Assembly: GCF_001724605.1 (NCBI RefSeq)
Contig: NZ_MEEX01000019.1
Coordinates: 1-35,601, forward strand
Direction: 5' to 3'
DNA: 35,601 bases
Source: Phenylobacterium sp. SCN 70-31
GTDB taxonomy: Bacteria; Pseudomonadota; Alphaproteobacteria; Caulobacterales; Caulobacteraceae
The notes beneath the pieces are model-generated. The model saw nothing but the letters and a program-made list of their open reading frames with translations, ran no database searches and was not told the origin of the DNA. Shown in pieces: positions 1-7,863 of the stretch. Made by a program: the position numbers and the translations under genes. The stretch's first letter is position 1. Each line of letters opens with the position of its first letter.

Positions 1-1035
1 AACCGCTCGACCGCCTTCGACAAGATCATCTCGGCGACCCACGACCACTTCTGGGATCCCCTGGACAAGAAGTACATCGACTTCGACGAACCGTTCGACA
101 TGGAGAACCAGTCGATCCTCCCCGAGGACATGGTCGTCTCGTTGCAGACCAAGTACGTCTCCGACCACCTGTCCGACCCGAAGGACCGCATCCGGTTCAT
201 CAACGGCTTCGCCCTGCGCAGCTTCTCCTCGATCCTGCACGGCGAACAGGGCGCGCTGAACCTGTCGGCCAGCCTGTGCCACGTCCTGAAGGACCAGGGC
301 GCCCAGGAGTACGCCGCCAATCAGACCCGCGAAGAGGCCCGCCACGTCACCGCCTTCGCGAAGTACATCAAGGCGCGCTGGGGCCGTCCCGTGGAATGCG
401 GCCCGACGCTGAAGGCGCTGCTGATCGACATCATCGGCAGCCCCGAGGTCTACAAGAAGATCGTCGGCATGCAGATGCTGGTGGAGGGCCTGGCGATGGG
501 CGCCTTCGCCACCTTCTTCAAGGTCAGCAACGACCCGCTGGCCAAGAAGCTGATGCAGCTCGTCATGACCGACGAGGCCTTCCATCACAAGTTCGGGAAG
601 ATCTGGGCCGACCGCACCATCCCGCACCTGTCGGAGAAGGAGCACGAGATCATCGAGCTCTGGGCCGCCCAGTGCTTCCAGACCCTGCTGTTCAACCTGG
701 TGGGCCCTTCACAGCAGCGGAGCCTCTACGAGGAGTTCGGCCTGGACCCGGACATCGTGATCGCCGAGCTGGCCGAGATCATCACCGACGAGGATCGCCG
801 CGAAGGGATGAAGGAGCAGACCAACATCTTCCGCGTGCTGGTGAAGACTTTGCTGAACGCCGGGATCATCACCGACCGCACCAAGGCGTTCTACGCCATG
901 TACGTCGACCTCGACGAACTGAGGTCCGAGGGCGACAAGATGGTGGGCGACGACATCGCCGAGGAGGGCATCCGCTACCTCCAGGAGATCAACTTCGCCG
1001 ACAAGGCCAAGCAGATCCTCATCGCCGCCGAATAG
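1..1035 (+). CDS. Ferritin-like di-iron carboxylate protein, copy 1 (5' truncated by window edge)
   Basis: The frame is open from the first base, so the N-terminus lies outside the window; 344 residues are visible. By comparison with copy 2 about 30 residues are missing. Visible residues show two helix-pair di-iron signatures: Glu82 followed by EEARH (Glu112, His115), then Glu162 followed by DEAFHH (Glu192, His195). The E-x29-E-x2-H spacing, present twice, is that of four-helix-bundle di-iron enzymes such as ribonucleotide reductase R2 and AurF-like N-oxygenases. No signal peptide is visible, so it is probably a cytoplasmic oxygenase or oxidase; the substrate cannot be read from sequence. A GAAA-loop terminator follows at 1059. 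The paralog at 1968-3090 and the PadR gene between them suggest one regulated unit. The di-iron fold is well supported; the reaction is unknown. Confidence 0.85.
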   Translation, partial: NRSTAFDKIISATHDHFWDPLDKKYIDFDEPFDMENQSILPEDMVVSLQTKYVSDHLSDPKDRIRFINGFALRSFSSILHGEQGALNLSASLCHVLKDQGAQEYAANQTREEARHVTAFAKYIKARWGRPVECGPTLKALLIDIIGSPEVYKKIVGMQMLVEGLAMGAFATFFKVSNDPLAKKLMQLVMTDEAFHHKFGKIWADRTIPHLSEKEHEIIELWAAQCFQTLLFNLVGPSQQRSLYEEFGLDPDIVIAELAEIITDEDRREGMKEQTNIFRVLVKTLLNAGIITDRTKAFYAMYVDLDELRSEGDKMVGDDIAEEGIRYLQEINFADKAKQILIAAE

Positions 1036-1058
1036 GCCGCCGGCAAGACCGGACGTTC

Positions 1059-1091
1059 GAGCCTCCGCGAAAGCGGAGGCTCCTTCGTTTC
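1059..1091 (+). terminator. Intrinsic terminator after di-iron copy 1
   Basis: A perfect 10-bp stem (1059-1068 with 1073-1082) closes on a GAAA tetraloop and is followed by a T-rich stretch (CTTCGTTT). It lies 24 bp after the stop codon of the upstream gene. Confidence 0.8.
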
Positions 1092-1164
1092 CGGCCTACG
1101 AACGTCGCAGGCGTCTCGTCCTGCGGGAGCGTGAATCGGTGTCTTCGGTAGCGAGGACGCCAGA

Positions 1165-1716
1165 TCAGGTGCGCTCGATGGACGACGCGGTGTCGTCGAT
1201 CATGCCGACGATCCGGTCCAGCTCCTCGGCCGACACCGGGCGGGCCATGCGGGCCTTCAGCGCCATCTGGAGATTGGCCAGGGCGCGTTCGACGCGCGGG
1301 CGGCCGGGCCCGGCGTGTCGGCCGGCGTCCTCCATGCGCGCGAAGAGCGCCTCCACGGCGGTCCGGTCGCCATCCAGTTCGGCGCGGCCCTCGTCGCTGA
1401 TCTCGTACAGCTTGCGGCCGGTCTCGCCGCCGGCCTGCCGGACGCGGCCCTCGTCTTCCAGCAGCGCCAGGGTGGGGTAGATCACGCCCGGCGAGGGACG
1501 GTAGGCGCCGCCGGTGCGGTCCTCCAGCTCCTTGATCAACTCGTATCCATGCCGCGGCTGCGCCTCCAGCAGGGCGAGGATGACGGTGCGCAGGTCGCCG
1601 TGCCCGAAGAAGCGCCCGAAGCGCCCGCGCCGCTCGCCGTGCCGCCCCATGCCGCCGCTCCAGCCGTGACGGCCGCGGCGAACGAGGTGGTCGTGGAAAA
1701 GCTTGTGTCTATGCAT
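1165..1716 (-). CDS. PadR-family transcriptional regulator with His/Arg/Gly-rich N-terminus
   Basis: 183-residue PadR regulator. The winged-helix domain starts near residue 40 (LRTVILALLEAQPRHGYEL) and contains the family hallmarks RHGYELI, SPGVIYPTL and LEDEGRV; a C-terminal helical dimerisation segment follows. The first ~40 residues are unusual: rich in His, Arg and Gly (five His in the first 17 residues), resembling the N-terminal extensions of some metal- or heme-responsive PadR proteins. It is transcribed away from di-iron copy 2, and its ribosome-binding site (AAAGGA) lies in the TCGATAT-rich stretch next to a large inverted repeat at 1726-1758, so autoregulation is likely. Family assignment is firm; control of the flanking di-iron genes and any metal or heme sensing are inferences. 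Confidence 0.92.
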   Translation of the reverse strand: MHRHKLFHDHLVRRGRHGWSGGMGRHGERRGRFGRFFGHGDLRTVILALLEAQPRHGYELIKELEDRTGGAYRPSPGVIYPTLALLEDEGRVRQAGGETGRKLYEISDEGRAELDGDRTAVEALFARMEDAGRHAGPGRPRVERALANLQMALKARMARPVSAEELDRIVGMIDDTASSIERT

Positions 1717-1725
1717 TCGATATCC

Positions 1726-1758
1726 TTTCGATATGTCTGATTGTCAGATATATCGAAA
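1726..1758. promoter_or_regulatory. 33-bp inverted repeat, probable PadR operator
   Basis: Left arm 1726-1740 and right arm 1744-1758 are reverse complements at 14 of 15 positions around a 3-bp centre. The outer ends read TTTCGATAT and ATATCGAAA. The repeat begins 10 bp upstream of the padR start codon, on the side facing di-iron copy 2, so one bound dimer could control both directions. Extra copies of the TCGATAT/TCGAAAT half-motif flank it (1717-1723, 1778-1796). Confidence 0.75.
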
Positions 1759-1777
1759 CCGTGTCGGCGCGCAAGCG

Positions 1778-1796
1778 ATTTCGATACAGTCGAAAT
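1778..1796. promoter_or_regulatory. Secondary TCGAAAT inverted repeat
   Basis: Perfect 7-bp arms (ATTTCGA at 1778-1784, TCGAAAT at 1790-1796) around 5 bp. The arms share the TTTCGA/TCGAAA ends of the larger palindrome 20 bp away, so this may be a second, weaker PadR site controlling copy 2. Confidence 0.4.
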
Positions 1797-1865
1797 TCTC
1801 TGCGATTTGACGGGCCGCTGTTTGCGCAGGAGACTTGCCGCCGCTCAGGCCCGCAGCAGACGGAC

Positions 1866-1955
1866 CGACGCAAGCCAGGCCGACACAGGCCAAGGCGACA
1901 CAGGCCAAGGCGACGCAGGCCGGGCCGGTGCAGGCCGGGCCTGCAGAGGCCGGAT
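1866..1955 (+). repeat. Six tandem 15-bp repeats in the leader of di-iron copy 2
   Basis: Units start at 1866, 1881, 1896, 1911, 1926 and 1941. Units 2 and 3 are identical (CGACACAGGCCAAGG) and the others diverge progressively. The array ends just before the GGGAGG ribosome-binding site of the gene starting at 1968. The period is five codons and two frames stay open across it, but the good start site downstream argues that it is untranslated leader. Confidence 0.75.
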
Positions 1956-1967
1956 CGGGAGGATACG

Positions 1968-3090
1968 ATGGCCGACGGCAACATCACCAAGGACGCCATG
2001 TACGGGGCGGTGGCCCCCGACGACTTCGAGTCGATGCTGGAGCTCGACCGCTACAACAACCGCTCGACCGCCTTCGACAAGATCATCTCGGCGACCCACG
2101 ACCACTTCTGGGATCCTGGACAAGAAGTACATCGACTTCGACGAACCGTTCGACGTGGCGAACGAACCGATGATGCCCGACGATCAGGTGCCCCTGCTGC
2201 GGCTGCCCTACGTGCGCGACACGTTGAGCGACCCCCGGCGGCGCACGGCGTTCATCAACCACATGCAGCTCCGCAACTTCTCCTCGATCCTGCACGGCGA
2301 ACAGGGCGCGCTGAACCTGTCGGCCAGCCTGTGCCACGTCCTGAAGGACCAGGGCGCCCAGGAGTACGCCGCCAACCAGACCCGCGAAGAGGCCCGCCAC
2401 GTCACCGCCTTCGCGATGTATGTGCGTTCGCGCTGGGGCCGGCCGGTGGAATGCAGCGCCGCGCTGAAGGCGCTGCTGGTCGAGATCATCGAAGCGCCCG
2501 AGGTCTACAAGAAGATCGTCGGCATGCAGATGCTGGTCGAGGGCCTGGCCATGGGCGCCTTCGCCCAGGGCTTCAGGCACAGCCGCGACCCGCTGGCCCG
2601 CAAGCTGTTCCAGCTCGTGATGACCGACGAGGCCTTCCACCACAAGTTCGGGAAGATCTGGGCCGACCGCACCATCCCGCACCTGAGCGAGGCCGAGCGT
2701 GCGATCGTCGAGGATTGGACCGCCCACTGCGCGCAGAAGCTGTTCTTCGACCGCGGCGCGCCGAACCAGATGGCCGAGATGTTCGAGCCCTTCGGCCTGG
2801 ACCCGCAGCGGGTGGTCGAGGCCATCGCCGAGCGTCGCAAGGCGCGCGATCCAGGCATGCGGATCACCAACGAGACCAACATCTTCCGCGTGCTGATCAA
2901 GACGCTGCTCAAGGCGGGCCTGATCACCGAGCGGACGCGCAGCTTCTACGCCCTGTACGTCGATCTGGACGAGCTGCGGGCCGAGGGCGACCGGATGGTG
3001 GGCGACGACATCGCCGAGGAGGGCATCCGCTACCTCCAGGAGATCAATTTCAAGGACGGCGCGCGCCCGGTCTCCATCGCCGCGGAATAG
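1968..3090 (+). pseudogene. Ferritin-like di-iron protein, copy 2, with 2-bp frameshift near codon 50
   Basis: Paralog of the protein ending at 1035. The natural start is ATG 1968 behind GGGAGG; the first ~50 codons (MADGNITKDAMYGAV...) run in that frame to HFWDP near 2116. There the sequence has CC (2115-2116) where copy 1 has CCCC (58-61), and the rest of the homology continues in another frame to the stop at 3088-3090. The downstream part keeps both di-iron signatures (EEARH and DEAFHH). A shorter protein could start at ATG 2170 and still hold the whole metal-binding core. The flanking ~95 bp are otherwise identical to copy 1, so a sequencing or assembly error is as plausible as real inactivation. 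Confidence 0.75.
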
Positions 3091-3101
3091 GTGATAGAGG
3101 G

Positions 3102-3129
3102 GGCGCATCCGCCAGCCCGAGGATGCGCC
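3102..3129 (+). promoter_or_regulatory. Hairpin directly before hisI
   Basis: Perfect 9-bp stem GGCGCATCC (3102-3110) with GGATGCGCC (3121-3129). The best ribosome-binding candidate for hisI (GAGG, 3119-3122) lies partly in the right arm, so the hairpin may act as a terminator for the upstream gene, limit hisI translation, or both. There is no T-run. Confidence 0.4.
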
Positions 3130-3133
3130 TTCG

Positions 3134-3520
3134 ATGAGCTTCCCCACCGCCCCGTCCAAGGACGCCCTGGAACAGGGTGAGATGCTGACGCCGCGCTTCG
3201 ACGCCGCGGGCCTGATCGCGGCCGTCGCGACCCACGCCGACACCGGCGAGGTCCTGATGCTGGCCTGGATGAACGCCGAGGCGTTGGAGAAGACACTCAA
3301 GACGGGAGAGGCCCACTACTACAGCCGCTCGCGCGGCGAACTCTGGCACAAGGGCGCCACCAGCGGCCAGGTTCAGGTGGTGGACGAGGTCCGCATCGAC
3401 TGCGACCAGGACGCCGTGTGGATCAAGGTGCGGCCCCAGGGCGACGGCGGCGCCTGCCACACCGGCGCGCGATCCTGTTTCTATCGTGTGGTGGACGGCG
3501 GCCGGGTGGTGCGGGAATGA
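3134..3520 (+). CDS. hisI: Phosphoribosyl-AMP cyclohydrolase
   Basis: 128 residues, a normal length for the monofunctional cyclohydrolase that opens the adenine ring of phosphoribosyl-AMP in histidine biosynthesis. The family motifs are in order: [26 protein letters not shown], the metal-binding DCDQDAVW, and CHTGARSCF with the conserved cysteines. No HisE (phosphoribosyl-ATP pyrophosphatase) domain is fused. No other histidine gene is nearby, so the pathway is scattered in this genome. The stop codon overlaps the start of the LysE-type exporter gene (ATGA), so the two are probably co-translated. Confidence 0.96.
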   Translation: MSFPTAPSKDALEQGEMLTPRFDAAGLIAAVATHADTGEVLMLAWMNAEALEKTLKTGEAHYYSRSRGELWHKGATSGQVQVVDEVRIDCDQDAVWIKVRPQGDGGACHTGARSCFYRVVDGGRVVRE

Positions 3521-4152
3521 CCGTCGCCCAGGCGTTGCTGGCGTTCGCCGCCGCCGCCACCCTGCTCACCGTGACCCCGGGGCTGGACACGGCCCTGGTC
3601 CTGCGGACAGCCGCCGTCGAAGGCGCCCGGCCTGCAGCGCTGGCCGGGCTGGGGGTGATGATCGGCTGCCTCGCCTGGGGCGCAGCGGTGGCTCTGGGGC
3701 TGGGTGTCCTGCTCGCGGCCTCGACGCTGGCCTTTACGGTGCTGAAATGGGCCGGGGCGGCCTATCTGGTCTGGCTGGGGCTGGGCCTGATCCTGCGCCC
3801 CAGGCGCGCGTTCGAAACGGAGACGGCGGCGAGCGGCCCGGCGCCGACCCACGGAAACCTCGCCTGCCTTCGGCGCGGCCTCCTCACCAATCTGCTGAAC
3901 CCGAAGGTCGGGGTCTTCTACGTCTCGTTCCTGCCTCAGTTCCTGCCGCAGGGCGTACCGGCCGGCCCGTTCGTCTTCCTGCTGGCCGGGCTTCACGGGC
4001 TGATGGGACTGGCCTGGTTCACCCTGCTGATCGCCGCGACGCAGCCGCTGTCGCGCATGCTCCGCCGCCCGGCGGTGGTGGGATGGCTGGACCGACTGAC
4101 CGGGGGAGTCTTCCTGGCCTTCGGCCTGCGGCTGGCTCTGGAACGGCGCTGA
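3517..4152 (+). CDS. LysE/RhtB-family amino-acid exporter
   Basis: 211-residue membrane protein of the LysE/RhtB superfamily, which exports amino acids and related small metabolites. Signature features are the N-terminal helix ending in [15 protein letters not shown] (usually TPGPN in the family, here TPGLD), a second helix [16 protein letters not shown], the central [21 protein letters not shown] block, and about six hydrophobic segments. The start is the ATG at 3517, which overlaps the hisI stop by 4 nt; this implies translational coupling and makes a longer N-terminus unlikely. Linkage to hisI hints at export of a histidine-related compound, but the family is too broad to name a substrate. 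Confidence 0.9.
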   Translation: MTVAQALLAFAAAATLLTVTPGLDTALVLRTAAVEGARPAALAGLGVMIGCLAWGAAVALGLGVLLAASTLAFTVLKWAGAAYLVWLGLGLILRPRRAFETETAASGPAPTHGNLACLRRGLLTNLLNPKVGVFYVSFLPQFLPQGVPAGPFVFLLAGLHGLMGLAWFTLLIAATQPLSRMLRRPAVVGWLDRLTGGVFLAFGLRLALERR

Positions 4153-4182
4153 GCAAGGCCCCCGGCAGGCCTGCAGCGCCGG

Positions 4183-4440
4183 TCAGCAGTTGTCGCCGCG
4201 ACAGAACCCCTGACGGTCGCTCATCTTCGCCATCTCCTCGGCGTCGCGACGCCGCCGCTCCTCCCACTCCTCAGGCGTGGCGCAGATACGCTTCTTGAAG
4301 TGGGAGCCGGTTTGGGCCTGGAGCACGCAGACCTTCTTGGGCCCTTCGGGCTTGGCCGCCGAAGCCACGCCCGCCTTCGCCTCGGCGCCGACCGCCGGTT
4401 CGGCCATCAGCGCGGCCGCCAGAAACAGACCCGCCAGCAT
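4183..4440 (-). CDS. Small secreted hypothetical protein
   Basis: 85 residues with an N-terminal hydrophobic stretch (MLAGLFLAAALMAEPAVGA) that looks like a signal peptide, then an Ala/Lys/Pro linker and a compact C-terminal part with four cysteines (VCVLQ, RICAT, GFCRGDNC) and a charged helix (EEWEERRRRDAEEMAKM). The even cysteine number suggests periplasmic disulphides. A strong GGGGAGGG ribosome-binding site lies before the ATG. I cannot assign a function; similar short secreted proteins with a KRICxTPEEW-like motif are familiar from Caulobacterales and Sphingomonadales genomes. It is convergent with the LysE-type gene. Confidence 0.7.
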   Translation of the reverse strand: MLAGLFLAAALMAEPAVGAEAKAGVASAAKPEGPKKVCVLQAQTGSHFKKRICATPEEWEERRRRDAEEMAKMSDRQGFCRGDNC

Positions 4441-4531
4441 GGACCACCCTCCCCTGTCTTCGGCCGTTCCGCCTTTCAGGACAGCCTAGACCGGGGATGA
4501 GGGCCTCTCCAAGCCCATGCCGGCGGACCGG

Positions 4532-4873
4532 TCAGCGACGCCAGTACCCCTGGCGCTCGTCCCATCGGCCGTAGCGGCCGTTGTGGGGATAGCCGCTGAA
4601 GCCATAGCCGCACGGATCGTCCCGCCGCGCGATCTGGTTGGCGATCACGCCGCCGGCGACGGCGCCCACGGCCGCGCCTAGGGCGTCGTCGCGGGCCACC
4701 GCGGCGCCCGCCGCGCCTCCGATGACGGCGCCGGCCGCCGTGGCCGCCGCGCGGTTGCGTTCGTAGTCGCGCTGGCACGCATCGGCCCAGCGGGATCCGC
4801 CGCTCGTGCTGGCGCAACCGCCGAGCGCCGCGCCGACGGCGAGGGCTCCGGCCCAGAGGGTGATCTGACGCAT
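4532..4873 (-). CDS. Glycine-zipper lipoprotein under a probable sigma-EcfG promoter
   Basis: 113 residues. A lipoprotein signal ends in the lipobox LGGC (Cys19). A glycine zipper follows at about residues 45-80 (AAGAVIGGAAGAAVARDD, then GAAVGAVAGGVIANQIA), as in 17-kDa-antigen/SlyB-like outer-membrane lipoproteins. The C-terminus is rich in Tyr, Gly and Arg. It is probably anchored in the outer membrane, where such proteins affect envelope integrity. A GGAAC-N17-CGTT promoter sits 36-61 bp upstream of the ATG. It resembles the protein at 20369-20710, which has the same domain order and the same promoter type. Confidence 0.85.
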   Translation of the reverse strand: MRQITLWAGALAVGAALGGCASTSGGSRWADACQRDYERNRAAATAAGAVIGGAAGAAVARDDALGAAVGAVAGGVIANQIARRDDPCGYGFSGYPHNGRYGRWDERQGYWRR

Positions 4874-4908
4874 GGCGTCCTCCGCGCTTCCCATGGTGGA
4901 GCCTGGAG

Positions 4909-4934
4909 AACGCCAAAGACGCCGACGACGTTCC
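4909..4934 (-). promoter_or_regulatory. Probable sigma-EcfG promoter of the 4532-4873 lipoprotein
   Basis: On the minus strand GGAAC (4934-4930) is followed after 17 bp by CGTT (4912-4909), an exact match to the alphaproteobacterial EcfG consensus. The predicted transcript would start near 4902, giving a leader of about 30 nt. Confidence 0.75.
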
Positions 4935-4959
4935 GTAGGGTCGACGCCAGTCCGTCCGA

Positions 4960-6324
4960 TCACGAAATGGGGCGCCCGAGAAAGCGCAGCCGCGAGCGCT
5001 TCGCCACGGTCCCGACGATCGCCAGCATCAGCAGCGACGGGACCAGAAGCGACAGGTGCGGCCCGATCCGATGCGCCAGAACGCCATAGGCCACCGCGCC
5101 CAGCGGTCCGCCGCCCATGACCCCCAGCGTGAAGATCGACAGCACCCGGGCGCGCCGGTCGGCCGGCGCATGTTCCTGTATCAGGCCCCGGCTCAGCGTC
5201 ATGGCGACGCCCCCGCCCAGGCCCCAGGCGAAATTGGCCCCGCAGAGCAGCCACAGCGGCATGGGAATCACGCAGAGCAGCAGCACCAGCGCCCCACTCG
5301 CCAGGGCGAGAAGGTAGGCCCGCCCCTTTCGCTGCGGAGGACGGCGCATGATCACCATGGCCGAGATCATGCTGCCCAGCCAGAAGCAGAGACTGAAGGC
5401 CCCGAGCGCGGTGGCGATGGCGGCGTTGGCCCGCCCGCCGGCCTCGACGGGGAAGTAGCTCTGGACGATCAGGGGTAGCAGCACGGCGAAGGCCCCCATG
5501 AAGCAGACGCCCATGCCCACGCTGCACAGCATCACGGGCCCGATGACCGGCGAGGCGACCACGGCGGCGAAGCCTTCGCGGATATCCCGGCCGACGACGG
5601 CCAGCGGGTGTCCGATCCCCGGCGGCCGCGCCGCCATCGGCCGGGGCCGCATCTTCAGCGCCGCCAGCGAAGCGGCGGCCATCATGCCCGCCTGCCCGAA
5701 GAGCAGGGCGGCGACGCCCACCAGGGGCGCCACCATGGCCGCCACCATGCCGAGGATCTGAGCCGCGAACTGAGCCAGGGAGGCGGCCGCCACAGCCTTC
5801 TGCACGTTGCCGGGGTCGGGCGCCACCTGGCTGAGCAGCGAGTCCCGCGCGGGATTGGAGAAGGCGCTGATCGAGCCCACCACCAGCGCGTAGACGATGA
5901 CCAGGCCATAGGTGAGCCGGCCGCCGGCCACCAGGCCGCCCAGGACGGCGAAGGTGACCATGGCGGCCAGGGCGCAGACCACGACGATGCGCCGCGCGTC
6001 CGCGCGGTCGGCCAGGAACCCCCCGAGCAGGATGAGCAGCGTCGTCGGCGCCTGGAGCGACATCTGCGCCAGGCCGAAACGGATCTCGTTCTCCTGGAGC
6101 ACCACCCGCACAAGGTACGGAAACAGCACCATCTGGAGACCGAAGGCCAGGAACCAGGCCCCGTGGGCGAACAGATAGGCGGGAAACCGCGTGTCCGCGC
6201 CAGGCGCACCGATCACGGGCGCTCCGATCAAGGGCGCGCCGATCGCGGCCGCACCATCCGAGGGCGTCCCGTTCCCAGGCAAATCGGCCCGGGCGGCCTG
6301 CGCCGCCTCATCCTCTATCGTCAC
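4960..6324 (-). CDS. MFS transporter
   Basis: 454-residue inner-membrane transporter of the major facilitator superfamily with about 12 hydrophobic segments. Recognisable parts are the loop 2-3 motif GGFLADRADARR, a long central loop after helix 6 (residues ~220-245) and a second half beginning near residue 255. It resembles the enterobactin-exporter/DHA3-type drug and macrolide exporters. A cytoplasmic N-terminal tail of ~45 residues contains a direct repeat (IGAPLIGAPVIGAP). The start is GTG 6324 with GGGGGA upstream. No substrate can be inferred, and the neighbours give no clue. Confidence 0.9.
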   Translation of the reverse strand: MTIEDEAAQAARADLPGNGTPSDGAAAIGAPLIGAPVIGAPGADTRFPAYLFAHGAWFLAFGLQMVLFPYLVRVVLQENEIRFGLAQMSLQAPTTLLILLGGFLADRADARRIVVVCALAAMVTFAVLGGLVAGGRLTYGLVIVYALVVGSISAFSNPARDSLLSQVAPDPGNVQKAVAAASLAQFAAQILGMVAAMVAPLVGVAALLFGQAGMMAAASLAALKMRPRPMAARPPGIGHPLAVVGRDIREGFAAVVASPVIGPVMLCSVGMGVCFMGAFAVLLPLIVQSYFPVEAGGRANAAIATALGAFSLCFWLGSMISAMVIMRRPPQRKGRAYLLALASGALVLLLCVIPMPLWLLCGANFAWGLGGGVAMTLSRGLIQEHAPADRRARVLSIFTLGVMGGGPLGAVAYGVLAHRIGPHLSLLVPSLLMLAIVGTVAKRSRLRFLGRPIS

Positions 6325-6484
6325 GACCGGCTTCCCCCTCGCCTCCTAGCGTGCCTGCCTGAAATCGCGGCGTCGAGAGGGTGCGGCGATCCGGACGGGC
6401 GAGAGGGGTTGCGAAGCCGCGCGGGATGAGTCTGGAATGACGCAACGGCTGCGACGCGGGCCAACCGCGCGCCGACCGCAAGAC

Positions 6485-6510
6485 GGAACACCGTCAAACG
6501 CGAAAGCGTC
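6485..6510 (+). promoter_or_regulatory. Possible sigma-EcfG promoter (CGTC variant)
   Basis: GGAAC (6485-6489), 17 bp, then CGTC (6507-6510). This is one base from the consensus -10 element and lies 21 bp before the GTG start at 6531. It is weaker than the other candidates. Confidence 0.5.
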
Positions 6511-6530
6511 ACAGGGCCTTGGGAGGCGAC

Positions 6531-6914
6531 GTGAAAAGGATGAAGGCGTGGGCCGCCACAGCGGCCTTGGCGTGTCTCTGGGGCTCGGCGAGTCAGGCCA
6601 TGCCCCTTCTGGAAGTCTCAAGCGCGCGGGCGGCGTTCCGCATCGACCTGCCGGAGGGCTGCGTTCTGCAGGACGGCGCGCAGCAGACGACCTACGCGAC
6701 ATTCTATGTCGCCTGCGACGGGCAGGTCTATGCAGGCATCTACGCCGGCGACGCGCCCGATCCGACGGTGCCCCGCAGCCGGCTCATCGAGACCGACGAC
6801 AAGTGGCCGAGGAACGTCCAGGTCTGGAGCGAGGTCGTGCCCGGCGACCAGGCCCGCGCCGACGCCATCGCCGCCTCGGTGAAGGTGCGCCGCATGAAGG
6901 TGGCGTTGGGCTGA
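6531..6914 (+). CDS. Secreted hypothetical protein
   Basis: 127 residues with a clear signal peptide (basic VKRMK start, hydrophobic WAATAALACLWG, SQA cleavage site), then a compact periplasmic domain with two cysteines (EGCVLQ, VACDGQ) likely to form a disulphide. No known family recognised. GTG 6531 is preferred because GGGAGG lies 4 nt upstream and the start supplies a positively charged n-region; ATG 6540 is the alternative. A possible EcfG-type promoter lies immediately upstream, so this may be another stress-induced envelope protein. Confidence 0.7.
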   Translation: MKRMKAWAATAALACLWGSASQAMPLLEVSSARAAFRIDLPEGCVLQDGAQQTTYATFYVACDGQVYAGIYAGDAPDPTVPRSRLIETDDKWPRNVQVWSEVVPGDQARADAIAASVKVRRMKVALG

Positions 6915-7029
6915 CGCCCGCAGAATCCGGTTCCCTTGCGCCGCGGCAGGGTCTTAGCTTGGGGTGACGGCTCCAGAACACGTCCCAAGACACGCCCGAT
7001 CCAGAACACGCCTCCAGGGAGACTCCGCC

Positions 7030-7863
7030 ATGGCCGACAGCGCCGCCGCCCTCGCCCCGCAGACCGAAGCCTCGGCCGGCGAAGAGGTGCTGTACGAGGT
7101 GAGCGAACACGTCGCGACGATCACCCTGAACCGGCCCGAACGGATGAACACCATCTCGGGGCCGATGCTGCGCCTGCTCGCCGAACGCCTGCTTCAGGCC
7201 GATCGTGACCCCGAGGTCCGCTGCATCATCCTCACCGGGACGGGGCGCGCCTTCTGCGCCGGTCTCGATCTCAGCCGCGCCACCAAGGGCAGCACCGGGC
7301 TGGAAGGCGCCTCGACCTCGACCGACATCGACCTGCGCGCCACACCCCCGACGGTCCTGTTCAATCTGGGCACGCCGACGATCTGCGCCCTCAACGGTTC
7401 GGCGGCCGGCTACGGGATGGACACGGCGCTGGGCTGCGACATCCGCATCATGGCGCAGAGCGCCAAGCTGGCCGCGGCCTTCACGAAACGCGGGATCGTG
7501 CCCGAAAGCGGCGGCACCTGGTTCCTGCCCCGGCTGATCGGCTGGTCGAAGGCGGCGGAGATCATCTTCACCGGCCGGACCCTGACGGCCGCCGAATGCG
7601 TGGATCTGGGCCTCGCCTCGCAGGCCGTACCCGACGCCGAGGTCGGCGCGGCGGCGCGCGCGCTGGCGCTGGAGATCGCCGCCAATGCGCCTCTGGCCGT
7701 CCAGGCCTCGAAGCGGATGATGCGCATGGGCCTGTCCGAAGGATTCGACGAGCATGTGCATCACGTCTTCCTCCAGCTTCTGCCCCTTCTGCGCACCGAG
7801 GACGCTCTGGAAGGCATGAAGGCCTTCATGGAGAAGCGGCCGCCGAAGTTCTCGGGCCGATGA
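7030..7863 (+). CDS. Enoyl-CoA hydratase/isomerase family protein
   Basis: 277-residue crotonase-superfamily protein of fatty-acid or aromatic acyl-CoA metabolism. The oxyanion-hole segments GRAFCAGLDL and ALNGSAAGYGMDTALGCD are clear. The two glutamates of classical hydratases appear absent: the first position falls at Met130/Asp131 and the second is not obvious. Instead KRGIVPESGGTWFLPRL puts Glu159 where isomerase-type members such as PaaG carry an acidic residue. This favours an isomerase or a specialised lyase over a textbook hydratase, though alignment by eye is not decisive. AGGGAG precedes the ATG. The stop overlaps the next gene (ATGATG), implying coupling. Confidence 0.92.
   Translation: MADSAAALAPQTEASAGEEVLYEVSEHVATITLNRPERMNTISGPMLRLLAERLLQADRDPEVRCIILTGTGRAFCAGLDLSRATKGSTGLEGASTSTDIDLRATPPTVLFNLGTPTICALNGSAAGYGMDTALGCDIRIMAQSAKLAAAFTKRGIVPESGGTWFLPRLIGWSKAAEIIFTGRTLTAAECVDLGLASQAVPDAEVGAAARALALEIAANAPLAVQASKRMMRMGLSEGFDEHVHHVFLQLLPLLRTEDALEGMKAFMEKRPPKFSGR

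Noticed and set aside
1866..1955. Tandem repeat as a CRISPR array
   Set aside because: Units are directly adjacent, with no spacers, and only 15 bp long.
2083..3300. 405-codon minus-strand frame opposite di-iron copy 2 and hisI
   Set aside because: It is a shadow of the conserved plus-strand proteins and has no family features.
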